64,000 nucleotides of DNA from Lutibacter sp. HS1-25 (GTDB taxonomy: Bacteria > Bacteroidota > Bacteroidia > Flavobacteriales > Flavobacteriaceae): NCBI RefSeq assembly GCF_004121075.1, contig NZ_RHLN01000043.1, positions 1 through 64,000 of the forward strand. Reading direction: 5' to 3'. The notes beneath the pieces are model-generated. The model was not told where the DNA came from. It saw only the letters and a list, made by a program, of their open reading frames with translations, and searched no databases. Below are positions 16,930-26,644 of this stretch, in pieces. The stretch's first letter is position 1. The number at the start of each line of letters is the position of its first letter. A program made the position numbers and the translations under genes.

Positions 16930-17050
16930 CACCAATAACCATTACACAAAACCTTAAAACACAAACACCATATTTCATAAGCTCCTTTTTAAGGGGCTTA
17001 TTTTTTTAAACAATAACAGACTCTTCTCAATTTCGAATCGCTTAAAAAGG
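16930..17050 (-). pseudogene. transposase 3'-end remnant, copy 3 (short)
   Basis: Matches the outer half of the remnants at 2500-2742 and 4060-4303 (CCATTACACAAAACCTTAAA, then CATAAGCTCCTTTTTAAGGG, then CTCAATTTCGAATCGCTTAA), then breaks off before the MAYNLKK block. It marks the right limit of the accessory region. Confidence 0.55.
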
Positions 17051-17165
17051 GAAATATTACACTGCTAATTTAAAAAGTATTAAAAATATTGTGCCATTAG
17101 ATTAAAAGTCATTTAGAATTGAAGGTGTAATTTGCATACATAAACACTTATGCAACAACTCCAAC

Positions 17166-17558
17166 TTATTCTAAATTATTTTTAGCTTGTATAACATTGT
17201 GAAAAGTTGGTGAATTTTCGGTAATTCGGCCTGCTCCCTTTTTATTAATTTTGAAAGTAACATCCTTTGTTGTTGTAAATAAAAGCACAGACGAAAAAGA
17301 CGTTTTGAGATACGATTTCAAAACCACGAATGCTTCATCTAAGGTTAGCTCATTTTCTTCATCCTCAGTTTCTTTGGATTGGTAGTGAAATTTCACTAAA
17401 ACTTTAAAGTCGTTATCAGAATAGACAGGTCTAACAAATATATTTTTTAAGTTAGGTTTACCAATGGTTTTTGCCATGGTTAATTTGGCAAATCGGCCTT
17501 CTTGGCTACTTTTTTTTACTTCTTCCCAATAAAGAACAAAAACATCTTGGTATTGCAT
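17166..17558 (-). CDS. conserved hypothetical protein
   Basis: A 130-residue soluble protein, MQYQDVFVLYWEEVKKSS..., with an alternating beta-strand pattern (NDFKVLVKFHYQSKE, SSVLLFTTTKDVTFKINKKG) and no motif I recognise. It is not in the repeat-rich style of the region to its left and seems to be the first chromosomal gene after it. It lies 160 bases downstream of the thiamine-binding protein gene on the same strand; no promoter match was seen between them. Confidence 0.65.
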   Translation of the reverse strand: MQYQDVFVLYWEEVKKSSQEGRFAKLTMAKTIGKPNLKNIFVRPVYSDNDFKVLVKFHYQSKETEDEENELTLDEAFVVLKSYLKTSFSSVLLFTTTKDVTFKINKKGAGRITENSPTFHNVIQAKNNLE

Positions 17559-17720
17559 AAAATAAAAATTATGATAAAATATTGTAGTATTTTAAAAGTA
17601 ATATTAATAATTCAATTAATAAATTTTAATTGTTTAATTGTCAGTAAATAACAATAGAATATACTAAAAAATGATAAAGTAAGTGGAGAGGATTAATTCT
17701 ACACACTAAAAAGCAGTATG

Positions 17721-18032
17721 TTATTTATTCACCTTTCCAATGATATCTTCTACAGATTTTATCTTTTGTGTTAAACATTGACTTTTACCCTTACGGATAT
17801 CAAACTTAAGCGATGAATAAACTCGATTGCAATTAGGTTCTAGTACATCATAAGATTGTTGTACAATTGCTAAAGCTTCAGCCATGGTCTCGGTTTCTAT
17901 GATAGTACCCATAGGTGTAAGTTGATAAGAAACACCACTTTCGTGTATCATTTTTATGATTTTACTTACATAAGGACTTATGCTCTCACCTTTATCGGTA
18001 GGAAACATGGCAAATTCTAATAGTACTGACAT
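17721..18032 (-). CDS. MTH1187-family thiamine-binding protein
   Basis: A 103-residue protein of the UPF0045/MTH1187 family. Typical blocks are the N-terminal VLLEFAMFPTDKGESISPYV, SGVSYQLTPMGTIIETETM (residues about 33-51) and the C-terminal RVYSSLKFDIRKGK. The family has a ferredoxin-like fold, forms tetramers and binds thiamine in the cytoplasm; its exact job in thiamine metabolism is not settled. No thiamine genes are adjacent. The length is normal for the family. Confidence 0.88.
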   Translation of the reverse strand: MSVLLEFAMFPTDKGESISPYVSKIIKMIHESGVSYQLTPMGTIIETETMAEALAIVQQSYDVLEPNCNRVYSSLKFDIRKGKSQCLTQKIKSVEDIIGKVNK

Positions 18033-18393
18033 TGATATAGGAGATATTAGTTAAAGTTGCAAATATACTAAAGTGTTAAACTTATGAGGTAAAATAAATC
18101 AATTATCTAAGGTAAATGGATAAACTTATATTTAAACTATTTGTAAAAATATGTATAGTTATAAAATAGTTGCATTCTTATCATAATTTTACAATAAACA
18201 GATGCAAAACCTACTGTTTTTAAATAATTAGATACGGCTAATTCTTTAAAAAACCATTTGCTTAACCAAACTTAAATTTGATGTTAAATAGTTTATTTTT
18301 CTTTATATTTTTCTAAAAAAGATATAAATTTACGTGCATTCAAAATTGATTTGCCCTAGTTAAAACAAGTATTAAACTTAAAAATTAGTTATT
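18033..18393. other. intergenic, divergent promoters expected
   Basis: A 360-base AT-rich gap between divergent genes. I see no open frame, repeat or hairpin of note. A weak -7-like element (GATATAAATTTACG, about 18322) precedes the lipoprotein gene; it departs from TAnnTTTG at the end. Confidence 0.5.
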
Positions 18394-18807
18394 ATGAAAC
18401 ATTTTATTGCACTTTTTTTAATCTCTTTTTTAATAGTAGGATGTAACAATGATGATGACTACAACGACCACGACTACCACTTAGAATATACAAGTGTTAT
18501 AAGTGCTGATGTTCCAAGTGAGTTTATATATGGACGTACTTATCGAATTAATGTTACCATAGAATTACCAAGTAGTTGTTATTATTACTATAATCAATAT
18601 GATTATTTTTATGAAGGAAACGCAAGGCTTATTTACCCAATTGTGCATGTAGATGATGGTGTTCCTTGTGCCCAAAATATTAGAGAAATTACGTTTTCAA
18701 TACCTGTACAAGCGTTACAATATGCACCTTATGTTTTTAAGTTTTATCAAGGCGAGGATGCAGATGGACAAGATAAGTTTTTAACTATTGAAGTTCCTGT
18801 AATTTAA
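18394..18807 (+). CDS. small lipoprotein
   Basis: A 137-residue protein with a lipobox (LIVGC, Cys at about 17) followed by an acidic stretch NNDDDYNDHD. Acidic residues after the lipid-bearing Cys are typical of surface-exported lipoproteins in Flavobacteria. The rest looks like one immunoglobulin-like beta domain (RTYRINVTIELPSS, IREITFSIPVQALQ) with a Tyr-rich loop. No family was recognised. A terminator follows at 18844. Confidence 0.75.
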   Translation: MKHFIALFLISFLIVGCNNDDDYNDHDYHLEYTSVISADVPSEFIYGRTYRINVTIELPSSCYYYYNQYDYFYEGNARLIYPIVHVDDGVPCAQNIREITFSIPVQALQYAPYVFKFYQGEDADGQDKFLTIEVPVI

Positions 18808-18843
18808 AAAAAACGTAAAATTTTATTACTTCAAACCATTTTA

Positions 18844-18880
18844 AATAAACAAACTTGATGCCTTCAAGTTTGTTTATTAT
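18844..18880 (+). terminator. intrinsic terminator
   Basis: AATAAACAAACTTG, loop ATGCCTT, CAAGTTTGTTTATT, then T-rich sequence; 36 bases after the lipoprotein stop. Confidence 0.75.
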
Positions 18881-18952
18881 TTCCTTCTGTTTATCAACCA
18901 TTATTTATTTAAAAACTTTATATTTAGTCTTTAATAATTAAAGAGACAATGC

Positions 18953-19600
18953 ATGTTTTGGTATCATGAAGATTTAGAGCGATTAGAGGAAGATATAAGC
19001 ACATTACCATACAAACCAAAATTAATTTTTTACGGAAGTTCTACATTTACGTTGTGGAATGATTTGCCTATAATTTTTGAAAAATACAAACCTTTAAACT
19101 TGGCTTTTGGAGGGTCTACATTGGCTGCATGTACTTGGTTTTTTGATCGTGTTTTTAACAATATAAAAAACATTGAAGCTATAGTTATTTATGCTGGAGA
19201 AAATGATTTGGCTGATGGTAGACATCCTGAGGAAGTTATTTTATTTTTAGAAAATTTATTGGCAAAAATTAGGGTAAAATATGGTAATATACCTTGTACT
19301 CTTATTTCTATAAAGCCCAGTGTTGCCCGTAATCATTTGTTAAATAGTATCCATTTTACCAATAGTCATATTCAAAAATTAATGTCAAAAGATAAAAATT
19401 GTCATTATGTTAATATCTATGATTTGATGTTGGATAATGAAGGAAAACCCAATGATAAATATTTTGGTGAAGATGGATTGCATTTAAATGATTTAGGATA
19501 CAAATTATTATTGGATACGCTGAATAAATATCCTGAAATTTTACCCAATAAAAAAGCGATAAAGTATTATAAAAAGATTACTGTTAACAGCGATAAATAA
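18953..19600 (+). CDS. SGNH/GDSL-type hydrolase
   Basis: A 215-residue cytoplasmic esterase-like protein. The SGNH blocks are visible: block I YGSSTF (Ser30), block II NLAFGGST (Gly), block III YAGENDL (Asn), block V DGLHLND (Asp and His of the triad). Family members remove acyl or acetyl groups from lipids or sugars; the substrate here is unknown. No signal peptide is present. The next gene, an alpha/beta hydrolase, starts five bases after the stop, so the two are co-expressed. Confidence 0.85.
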   Translation: MFWYHEDLERLEEDISTLPYKPKLIFYGSSTFTLWNDLPIIFEKYKPLNLAFGGSTLAACTWFFDRVFNNIKNIEAIVIYAGENDLADGRHPEEVILFLENLLAKIRVKYGNIPCTLISIKPSVARNHLLNSIHFTNSHIQKLMSKDKNCHYVNIYDLMLDNEGKPNDKYFGEDGLHLNDLGYKLLLDTLNKYPEILPNKKAIKYYKKITVNSDK

Positions 19601-19605
19601 GTTTT

Positions 19606-20334
19606 GTGAAAAGAGAATACCACAAATGGTTTAGTCCTAATCTTGAACGAGATATGGAATTGCTTGTATTTGGTCATGCCGGTGCAAAAGTTTTATTTTT
19701 TCCTCCTAGGATGGGGCGTTTTTACGATTATGAAAATTGGAAAATAATAGCGTCCATTGATCAAAAAATTAAAAATGGAGAATTACAGTTTTTTTGTGTT
19801 GATAGTGTAGATTTAGAATCGTTTTACAATAGTTTTAAGCAGCCAGATTATCGTATTTATAGGCATATTCAATACGAAAGATATGTTCTTGATGAAGTAC
19901 TTTCATTTGCAAATTCTATCAATTCAAATCCCAATGTTATTTCTGCAGGTTGTAGTTTAGGGGCTTATCATGCTGTAAATGTCGCTATGCGTCATCCAGA
20001 ATTGTTTTGTAAAGTTGTTGGAATGAGTGGGCGCTATGACCTTACCAAATCTAATGGGTATTTTAAAGACTTGTTAAGTGGTTTTCATAATGACTTTGTT
20101 TATTTTAACATGCCTAATCAGTTTTTGAAAAATTTAGAGGATACTAATTTAATTGAACAAATTAAAAAAATGGATATCATACTCACTGTAGGTAGGGAGG
20201 ATCAATTTTTAGAAAGTAATCGCAAACTTTCTGGTATCTTAGATGAAAAAAAAATAAGACATCAATTAATTTTATGGGATGAAGAAGCTCATAAACCACG
20301 ATATTGGCAAAAAATGGTTACAATTTATTTGTAA
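19606..20334 (+). CDS. esterase-family alpha/beta hydrolase
   Basis: A 242-residue protein of the putative esterase (esterase D-like) family. The nucleophile elbow is AGCSLGAYH with Ser117. The acid is probably in GREDQFLESN and the base His in DEEAHKPRYW near the C-terminus. A GTG start five bases after the SGNH hydrolase gene fits tight coupling. No signal peptide. Related proteins act on ester or peptide bonds in small molecules; the substrate is not evident. It converges with the SDR gene. Confidence 0.8.
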   Translation: MKREYHKWFSPNLERDMELLVFGHAGAKVLFFPPRMGRFYDYENWKIIASIDQKIKNGELQFFCVDSVDLESFYNSFKQPDYRIYRHIQYERYVLDEVLSFANSINSNPNVISAGCSLGAYHAVNVAMRHPELFCKVVGMSGRYDLTKSNGYFKDLLSGFHNDFVYFNMPNQFLKNLEDTNLIEQIKKMDIILTVGREDQFLESNRKLSGILDEKKIRHQLILWDEEAHKPRYWQKMVTIYL

Positions 20335-20370
20335 TATGTGTTTTAAGAGGGCTAACTTAAAATATGAAGG

Positions 20371-21054
20371 TTAAATAGCTGAGAAAAAAGCGCCATTAGG
20401 ACCATTATTGTCAATAAGAGCAGGAGATAATGCACCTGGTAAAACAGCTTCAACAGGGTGTTCTGCATTTTGCCCACCCATATCTGTCATTAACCAACCA
20501 GGATCTAACATATTTATTCTAACACCTGTATTTTCAAGTTTAACAGCGATGTCTTCTGTAAGTTTTCTAACAGCCCATTTAGAAGCGCCATAAGGAGCAA
20601 GTTCGGGTTGATCTTTAATGCCAGAAGTTGTATTGATAATCCTTCCAAAATCATTTTCAATCATATTTGGAATAAATGCACCACAAAGACGATACATAGC
20701 AAACACATTTACTTTAAATGTATCCATCCATTCATCCCAACTATGTTTCCAAATATTTTCGTGAAATGGTGTCATAATAGCTGCATTGTTATATAAAATA
20801 TCAACACTAATTTCAAGCTGTTTTACATCTTTTATCAATTGGTTTACTTTTGATTCTTCTGAAGGTTCTCCTGGTACACAATAAATTTTAACATCATATT
20901 TCTTAAGAAGTGAAAGTGTTTCTGAACAACTTTCAGAAGTTCTTCCATGTACAATTATATTGCATCCTTGTTTAGCCAAACCTATTGCTATTTGTTGACC
21001 AATTCCTCGGCTAGATCCTGTAATTAATGCGTTTTTATCCTTTAATGATATCAT
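20371..21054 (-). CDS. SDR-family oxidoreductase
   Basis: A 227-residue short-chain dehydrogenase. The cofactor loop is TGSSRGIG (residues 12-19), the NNAA motif is at 89-92, and the catalytic Ser144, Tyr155 and Lys159 (YGASK) are all present. HGRTSES after the second beta-strand suggests NADP(H) preference. It is the last gene in the minus-strand mannan cluster, 32 bases after the GH5 gene, so it may act on a sugar or polyol from that pathway; that link rests on position only. Confidence 0.85.
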   Translation of the reverse strand: MISLKDKNALITGSSRGIGQQIAIGLAKQGCNIIVHGRTSESCSETLSLLKKYDVKIYCVPGEPSEESKVNQLIKDVKQLEISVDILYNNAAIMTPFHENIWKHSWDEWMDTFKVNVFAMYRLCGAFIPNMIENDFGRIINTTSGIKDQPELAPYGASKWAVRKLTEDIAVKLENTGVRINMLDPGWLMTDMGGQNAEHPVEAVLPGALSPALIDNNGPNGAFFSAI

Positions 21055-21086
21055 ATTATTAATTTAGTGAAATAATATTAGTTCAA

Positions 21087-22403
21087 CTATTTTGTCAATG
21101 TTTTATTCGCTTTTTTTATCAATGCTAAAGTTAAAGTATCTGTAGCAAAAACAGAATTTAAACCTTGTGGTTCTTGCGGTGGATCAGCACTAAAATCATT
21201 TCCGTGTTGCCATTTTCCACTTTCTGGATTGGTTTTTGCAAATCCTGCAAATCCCCAAAAATTTAAACCAGCTAAAACACCCTGTTCTTTTTTACTTTCT
21301 GTAATTCTTTCAAAAATTGCTTTGTAAAAATTGTTTCTATTTTCTATAGAAGCTGTTGGAGATAAACTTTCTTTTTCTCTTGGAAAACCAAATTCAGACA
21401 TTACAATTGGTTTTTGTAGTTTTTGAGCTACAACTATATGTTCATTCATATAAGCGTTTGCTTTTTCAATAGATGTTGCAGTTGATTGAGTTTCATTATC
21501 AATATTGTACCATCCCCAGTTTTTTGGCCACATGTGCATGGTTAAATAATCAATATTTTTGTTGCTATGTAAGCGTTCATACATTGCAATATCTTGTAAA
21601 TAACTTGCTTTTCCTTCTGCACCTGTTGAGATTAAATGCGTAGCGTCTAAACTTTCTATTAAATCAACGGTTTTATTTAACCAATTAGCAAAAGCTTCTT
21701 CATGGTCTGGTGTCATTAAAACACGAGGCTCGTTTGCTACTTGCCAAGACATAATTGCATTGTCTTCAGTATATTTTATACCTGTATAAGTATTTGTTCT
21801 TCCAATTATAAACTTTACATGGTTAAAAAAGGCTTCCTTACAAGGTTCGCAACTATGAAATTGTTTGGTATAATTCATATATTGATCCCAAGAATATTCG
21901 GGTAAAAATGGGTTAGGAACTGTTCCGTAACCATTCCATTCTAAATATTGCGACATACCACCAGACCAAATCCAGTTGTTGTTTAAGTAAAGTACAGCGT
22001 ACATGTTTCTTTTACGCATTTCAGCCAATAAAAAATCGAGACCATCTAACAAATCTTCATTGTATTTCCCTTGCTCATATTGCAAGGCGGGATGTACTCT
22101 AGAGTCTCCACCATCACCTTCGGCACCCACTAAAATCCGAAGGTTGTCAATACCAATTTCCTTCATTAAATCCAATTCCTTTAGCAAACGCTCTCTGTCT
22201 CCAATATTTTTTGCAGCAATAAGTGGTCCGTACCAATAATTTGTGCCAACAAAATAATAGGGTTTCTCGCCTTTATAAAATTGTGTGTTTTTTACGGTAA
22301 TTAATTCAACAGTATTTCGCTCAGCGTTTTTATCAGTTGGGTTTTTACAAGAAAAAAGTATTGTAAAAAAGCAAAAGAAAAGTATTGATTGAAAGATTTT
22401 CAT
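21087..22403 (-). CDS. GH5-family beta-mannanase lipoprotein
   Basis: A 438-residue envelope lipoprotein (lipobox ILFSC, Cys19). The mature part is a (beta/alpha)8 glycoside hydrolase of family 5, closest in look to the mannanase subfamily 7: KEIGIDNLRILVGAEG, LYLNNNWIWSGGMSQY, acid/base Glu225 in WQVANEPR, and nucleophile Glu337 in VMSEFGF. It cuts beta-1,4-mannan outside or at the surface of the cell. It follows the epimerase gene by about 20 bases and completes the mannan operon alongside the GH26 enzyme. Confidence 0.88.
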   Translation of the reverse strand: MKIFQSILFFCFFTILFSCKNPTDKNAERNTVELITVKNTQFYKGEKPYYFVGTNYWYGPLIAAKNIGDRERLLKELDLMKEIGIDNLRILVGAEGDGGDSRVHPALQYEQGKYNEDLLDGLDFLLAEMRKRNMYAVLYLNNNWIWSGGMSQYLEWNGYGTVPNPFLPEYSWDQYMNYTKQFHSCEPCKEAFFNHVKFIIGRTNTYTGIKYTEDNAIMSWQVANEPRVLMTPDHEEAFANWLNKTVDLIESLDATHLISTGAEGKASYLQDIAMYERLHSNKNIDYLTMHMWPKNWGWYNIDNETQSTATSIEKANAYMNEHIVVAQKLQKPIVMSEFGFPREKESLSPTASIENRNNFYKAIFERITESKKEQGVLAGLNFWGFAGFAKTNPESGKWQHGNDFSADPPQEPQGLNSVFATDTLTLALIKKANKTLTK

Positions 22404-22423
22404 ATAAATTAGGGTGAATTATT

Positions 22424-23617
22424 TTAAATAGATGGCTTATTAGCTATAATCATACATGCTCTTGAATTGTGATAGGGCGCTTTCCACATACCCATTTTAT
22501 AATCGGAAGTATAAACCTTACGATTTTTATCAACCCTCCAAAACCACTCACCATTTTTTTTGTCGATGATATTATTTTGAATAAAATTTAAAATTTCTAA
22601 TGATTTTTGAAGATATTTTTCATCTTTTGTTATTTCATAGGCATAATGCAATCCAACCATAGCTTCAGCCTGAGGCCACCAATGTTTATCTCCATCAATT
22701 TTTTTAGTATCAGGATTGTATTCATTATAAACACCTCCATCAGCATCAATGCCTTCTTTTAAAAAAGTATCAGCAATTAAAATGGCAATTTCATTTGTTT
22801 TTTGAAGTAAATCTGCATTCTCTAAAACTTTGGCAGCTTCAATTAACAGCCAAGCAGTTTCAATATCGTGACCATAAGAAATAACATTGCTTTTCAAATT
22901 CCATTGTTCATCAAAAAATAAATTTAAATGATTATTTGTGTTTAAAAATTTATCAAAAAAAAGTTGAATCAAATTGGTTAAACGTTTTTTTAGCTTTGGT
23001 TTAGGATATACTTTATATAAATTGGTATAAGCTTCTAACACATGTAAATGCGTATTCATGGTTTTGGCCTCATTTTCATCTTTATCACTTAAACGCATAT
23101 CTTCAATAGGCGACCAATCTTCATTAAAAGCCTCAATATAACCATTGTATATTTTATCTTTTGCGTGTTTTTCAATCAGATTAAAAATATCAATTGCCCA
23201 ATCTAAAGCATCATTGTTTTTTGAAAACAAATAGTATTCAGACAAGGCATAAATCATAAATGCTTGTGCATATATTTGTTTTCGCTTGTTAATAGGTTTG
23301 CCTTCAAAAGTCAGTTCCCAATAAACTCCCCCAAATTTTTCATCTTTAAAAAAAGTAGTTAAATACTCAAAAGAACGTTCACAAATTGATTTGTATTTAT
23401 TCGTTTTAAAGTGATTTGAAGCTGCTGAAAAACTCCATAAAATTCTGGAATTTAAAATAATTCCTTTAGTCGCATTTGGGACTAATTTGTTGAAGTGATC
23501 GCGTTCGCCAACAAAACCATCATATACTTCATCTATTGAATTTTGAGTCCAGTAATTCAAGATATTTTGAAGTTCAATGGCTAATGAGTCTGATATTTTT
23601 TTAGCAAATGAGTGCAT
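22424..23617 (-). CDS. AGE-family cellobiose/mannobiose 2-epimerase
   Basis: A 397-residue cytoplasmic protein of the N-acylglucosamine 2-epimerase superfamily. Conserved stretches are the N-terminal FWTQNSIDE-like YWTQNSIDEVYDGFVGE, NTHLHVLEAYTNLY, SYGHDIETAWLLIEAA and KHWWPQAEAMVG, with the active-site His residues inside. With a mannosylglucose phosphorylase as neighbour, the expected reaction is mannobiose (Man-Man) to mannosyl-glucose. Its start codon overlaps the stop of the phosphorylase gene by one base. The length is normal. Confidence 0.88.
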   Translation of the reverse strand: MHSFAKKISDSLAIELQNILNYWTQNSIDEVYDGFVGERDHFNKLVPNATKGIILNSRILWSFSAASNHFKTNKYKSICERSFEYLTTFFKDEKFGGVYWELTFEGKPINKRKQIYAQAFMIYALSEYYLFSKNNDALDWAIDIFNLIEKHAKDKIYNGYIEAFNEDWSPIEDMRLSDKDENEAKTMNTHLHVLEAYTNLYKVYPKPKLKKRLTNLIQLFFDKFLNTNNHLNLFFDEQWNLKSNVISYGHDIETAWLLIEAAKVLENADLLQKTNEIAILIADTFLKEGIDADGGVYNEYNPDTKKIDGDKHWWPQAEAMVGLHYAYEITKDEKYLQKSLEILNFIQNNIIDKKNGEWFWRVDKNRKVYTSDYKMGMWKAPYHNSRACMIIANKPSI

Positions 23618-24786
23618 TAGTACAAACCTTTATTTTTCTCAACTAAATTTATGATTGTTTGGACAGACCCTGCAGATGTAAAAGTATCTTCAGGACTATT
23701 TATAACATAATCAACTAATTTTTCAATACTCGAAACAGCTACGTGCATTCGGGTATCTGATGAAGCGTAATAAATGTAAACAGTTCCATCTTCATCATCA
23801 ATCCAACCACTTGAAAATAATACATTGGAGACATCTCCCAAAGTTTCTTTATAATTTGGAGCCATAAAATAGCCAGCTGGCTGATGAATTACTTTGGTTA
23901 AATCGTTTAAATCGGTCATAAATAAATACAAAACATAGCGCAAACCAGCAGCAGTATTTCTTACACCATGAGCCAAATGTAACCAGCCTTTTGGTGTTTT
24001 GATAGGAGCTGGGCCTAAGCCGTTTTTTAATTCATAAACAGTATGGTATACTTTATTATTGATGATAATTTCGTTTTTAACTACAGCATTTGTCATATCT
24101 TCAACCAATCCAAAACCAATACCGCCGCCAGAGCCAATATCAATAAAACCATCTTGCGGTCTGGTATACAGTGCATATTTTCCATCCACAAATTCAGGAT
24201 GTAAAACTACATTTCGTTGTTGGCCAGATTTAGAAATTAAATCGGGTAAACGTTCCCAGTTTAATAAATCTTTTGTGCGAACAATACCTGCATTTGCAAT
24301 TGCAGCACTGGTATCGCCAGCAGGCGCATTAGGATCTTTTTGTTCAGTACAAAAAATACCGTAAATCCAACCATCTTCGTGTTGTATCAAACGCATATCG
24401 TATACGTTGGTATCTGGATTTCCTTCAATTTGAGGAATTACGCAGGGTTTGTCCCAAAACTGAAAATGATCTATTCCGTTAGGACTTTCAGCGATTGCAA
24501 AAAATGATTTACGGTCAACACCTTCCACACGCACACACAATATATATTTATTGTTAAATTTTATGGCACCTGCGTTAAAAGTAGCATTGATACCAATGCG
24601 CTCTAAAGCCAACGGGTTTGTTTCTTGATTTAAATCGTATCGCCAATGAATTGGAGCGTGATTTGCTGTAATTATAGGATTTTTAAAACGATTAAATATA
24701 CCGTTTGAAGCAGAAACAGGTTTGTTTTTTTTAGCGATTAATTTATTAAATCGTTTGATTTCTTTTTGAATTTTTTTGTTTTTCAT
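23617..24786 (-). CDS. GH130 4-O-beta-D-mannosyl-D-glucose phosphorylase
   Basis: A 389-residue cytoplasmic enzyme of family GH130, subfamily 1 by appearance: [53 protein letters not shown] and [20 protein letters not shown]. It splits mannosyl-glucose with phosphate to mannose 1-phosphate and glucose. The order GH26, symporter, phosphorylase, epimerase matches the mannan pathway described in Bacteroides fragilis. It is tightly coupled to the epimerase gene. Confidence 0.9.
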   Translation of the reverse strand: MKNKKIQKEIKRFNKLIAKKNKPVSASNGIFNRFKNPIITANHAPIHWRYDLNQETNPLALERIGINATFNAGAIKFNNKYILCVRVEGVDRKSFFAIAESPNGIDHFQFWDKPCVIPQIEGNPDTNVYDMRLIQHEDGWIYGIFCTEQKDPNAPAGDTSAAIANAGIVRTKDLLNWERLPDLISKSGQQRNVVLHPEFVDGKYALYTRPQDGFIDIGSGGGIGFGLVEDMTNAVVKNEIIINNKVYHTVYELKNGLGPAPIKTPKGWLHLAHGVRNTAAGLRYVLYLFMTDLNDLTKVIHQPAGYFMAPNYKETLGDVSNVLFSSGWIDDEDGTVYIYYASSDTRMHVAVSSIEKLVDYVINSPEDTFTSAGSVQTIINLVEKNKGLY

Positions 24787-24802
24787 TTTTCAGAATATTC
24801 AA

Positions 24803-26641
24803 TTAATCTAATTTGTTTTCTAAATTGTTCCACCAGAATTTTTTCAATAAATACAGGCAAACTACCAAAACGGCTAATGAAATATAAATTGGAGTACTTT
24901 GTCTAAAAATCATGTACATTGGAATAATAACCAATATTGTTTGAGCTACAATTCCAACAAACACATTAAACATATCTAAACCAAAGTCGTTATTCTTTTT
25001 AAGAGTAGGATCTTCGGCAAGTAATTTTTCGTAAACAGGTTTCCAAAATCCCCAAGGTCTAACATTTTTATAAAAATCTTTTAAAATAGCTTCTTCAGTA
25101 GGTGGAGCACTATAAGTTCCTGCGATACTTCCAATTAATGAAATAACTAAAATTACAGGGAATAAATACAAGCCTAAAACTTCAGGAAATAATTCAGGAA
25201 CAATCCCTGCTGAAATTAAACCAGCAGCCATTCCCCAGAAAAAACCTTCACCATTAAATCGCCACCAGTACCATTTCAATATGTTAGCACCTACGTAACT
25301 TCCGTATAAAACAGAAACAATCCATTGAAGCACAGAGTTTACATTTTTGGCATAAATACCCAATACAATACTTATAATTACAACAACAATTCCGGTAGCA
25401 TAATTCATATTGCTTATTTGAGCATTACTTGCATTTGGGTTTTTATATTTTAAATAAATATCATTTACCAAATAAGCTTGAGCAGCATTTAATGTTCCTG
25501 CAAAAGTTGACATAAATGCGGCAATTAATCCGGCTAATAGTAATCCTAGGAGTCCTATAGGCACAAACTCTTTAATTGCGGTTGGTAAAATAAGTTCAAA
25601 ATCTACATTTCCAGTTGAATTTATTAAGTCTAGTTTTTCATAATAAATTAAAGCCAAAGCTGCAAAACCAGCAATCATTAAATAACGAATAGGCATTAAA
25701 ATAACCGAAACAAATCCACTCATTTTTGAAGCTTCAGCAGCAGATTTGGTAGATAAAATCTTTTGCATATCGTAAGTTGGAGCAGGGCCAGCCAAACTCA
25801 CTAAAACGCCTTTAAATACCATCATCATAAAGAAAATGGTAAAGAGTCCAAATCCATCTTCTTGAATTTTTTGATTTACTTCTGGAATAATTGCGCTCCA
25901 ATCCATATTCAATTCCCAACCAAAAGTTGGACTCAACCAACCTTCAGGAACATCTAAAACGTGAGCTCCAACAGCCTGAAAACCTAAGTAACCTATAACC
26001 AAGGCTGCAATAGTCATAATTCCAAACTGAATAACATCTGCCCACACAATACCCGACATACCACCTAATAAGGAATAAAATACGGCAAAACAGGTAAATA
26101 TAATTCCGTAAAAATGCGGAACAAACTCAGGGCTTACTGTAAATGGTACATAATTGCTTACAACTTCCCAAGGAACAAATATTTCAATAAATTTTCCTAG
26201 TCCAATAAAACCATACGCCAAGTAACCTAAGCACATAATTAAGGCGAAAACAACTACAATTATATGTGAAAGTTTAGCACCTTTTTTAAAACCGAATCTG
26301 GTACCAATCCATTCAGCACCAGTTGTGGCATTTGAACGCCTAAGCCATTTAGACAAATAAACCATTAAAAATATTTGGTTGAAAACTGGCCATAACCAAG
26401 GAATCCAGGCACTTTTTATGCCATATACAAACATTAATGTAACCAGCCAAATGGTGCCTGAGATATCAAACATTCCAGATGCATTGGATAGTCCTAATAA
26501 ATACCAAGGAATTGATTTTCCTCCTAATAAATAATCGTCTTTACTTTGTTGAGCTTTTTTTCTTAATACAAGACCAATAATTACAATTGATAATAAATAC
26601 AATGCAATAATTAAAATGTCTGCGGTGTGTAATAATTTCAT
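24803..26641 (-). CDS. sodium:solute symporter (SSS family), probable mannobiose importer
   Basis: A 612-residue membrane protein with about 14 hydrophobic segments. SSS landmarks are GGKSIPWYLLGLSNASGMFD near the N-terminus, YSLLGGMSGIVWADVIQFGI in the middle and LLLAGLIAAFMSTFAGTLNA (sodium site) around residue 370. It imports sugars with sodium across the inner membrane. Sitting between GH26 and the mannosylglucose phosphorylase, it should carry mannobiose or short manno-oligosaccharides; the substrate is inferred from context. The gene starts four bases after the GH26 stop. Confidence 0.88.
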   Translation of the reverse strand: MKLLHTADILIIALYLLSIVIIGLVLRKKAQQSKDDYLLGGKSIPWYLLGLSNASGMFDISGTIWLVTLMFVYGIKSAWIPWLWPVFNQIFLMVYLSKWLRRSNATTGAEWIGTRFGFKKGAKLSHIIVVVFALIMCLGYLAYGFIGLGKFIEIFVPWEVVSNYVPFTVSPEFVPHFYGIIFTCFAVFYSLLGGMSGIVWADVIQFGIMTIAALVIGYLGFQAVGAHVLDVPEGWLSPTFGWELNMDWSAIIPEVNQKIQEDGFGLFTIFFMMMVFKGVLVSLAGPAPTYDMQKILSTKSAAEASKMSGFVSVILMPIRYLMIAGFAALALIYYEKLDLINSTGNVDFELILPTAIKEFVPIGLLGLLLAGLIAAFMSTFAGTLNAAQAYLVNDIYLKYKNPNASNAQISNMNYATGIVVVIISIVLGIYAKNVNSVLQWIVSVLYGSYVGANILKWYWWRFNGEGFFWGMAAGLISAGIVPELFPEVLGLYLFPVILVISLIGSIAGTYSAPPTEEAILKDFYKNVRPWGFWKPVYEKLLAEDPTLKKNNDFGLDMFNVFVGIVAQTILVIIPMYMIFRQSTPIYISLAVLVVCLYLLKKFWWNNLENKLD

Positions 26642-26644
26642 GGT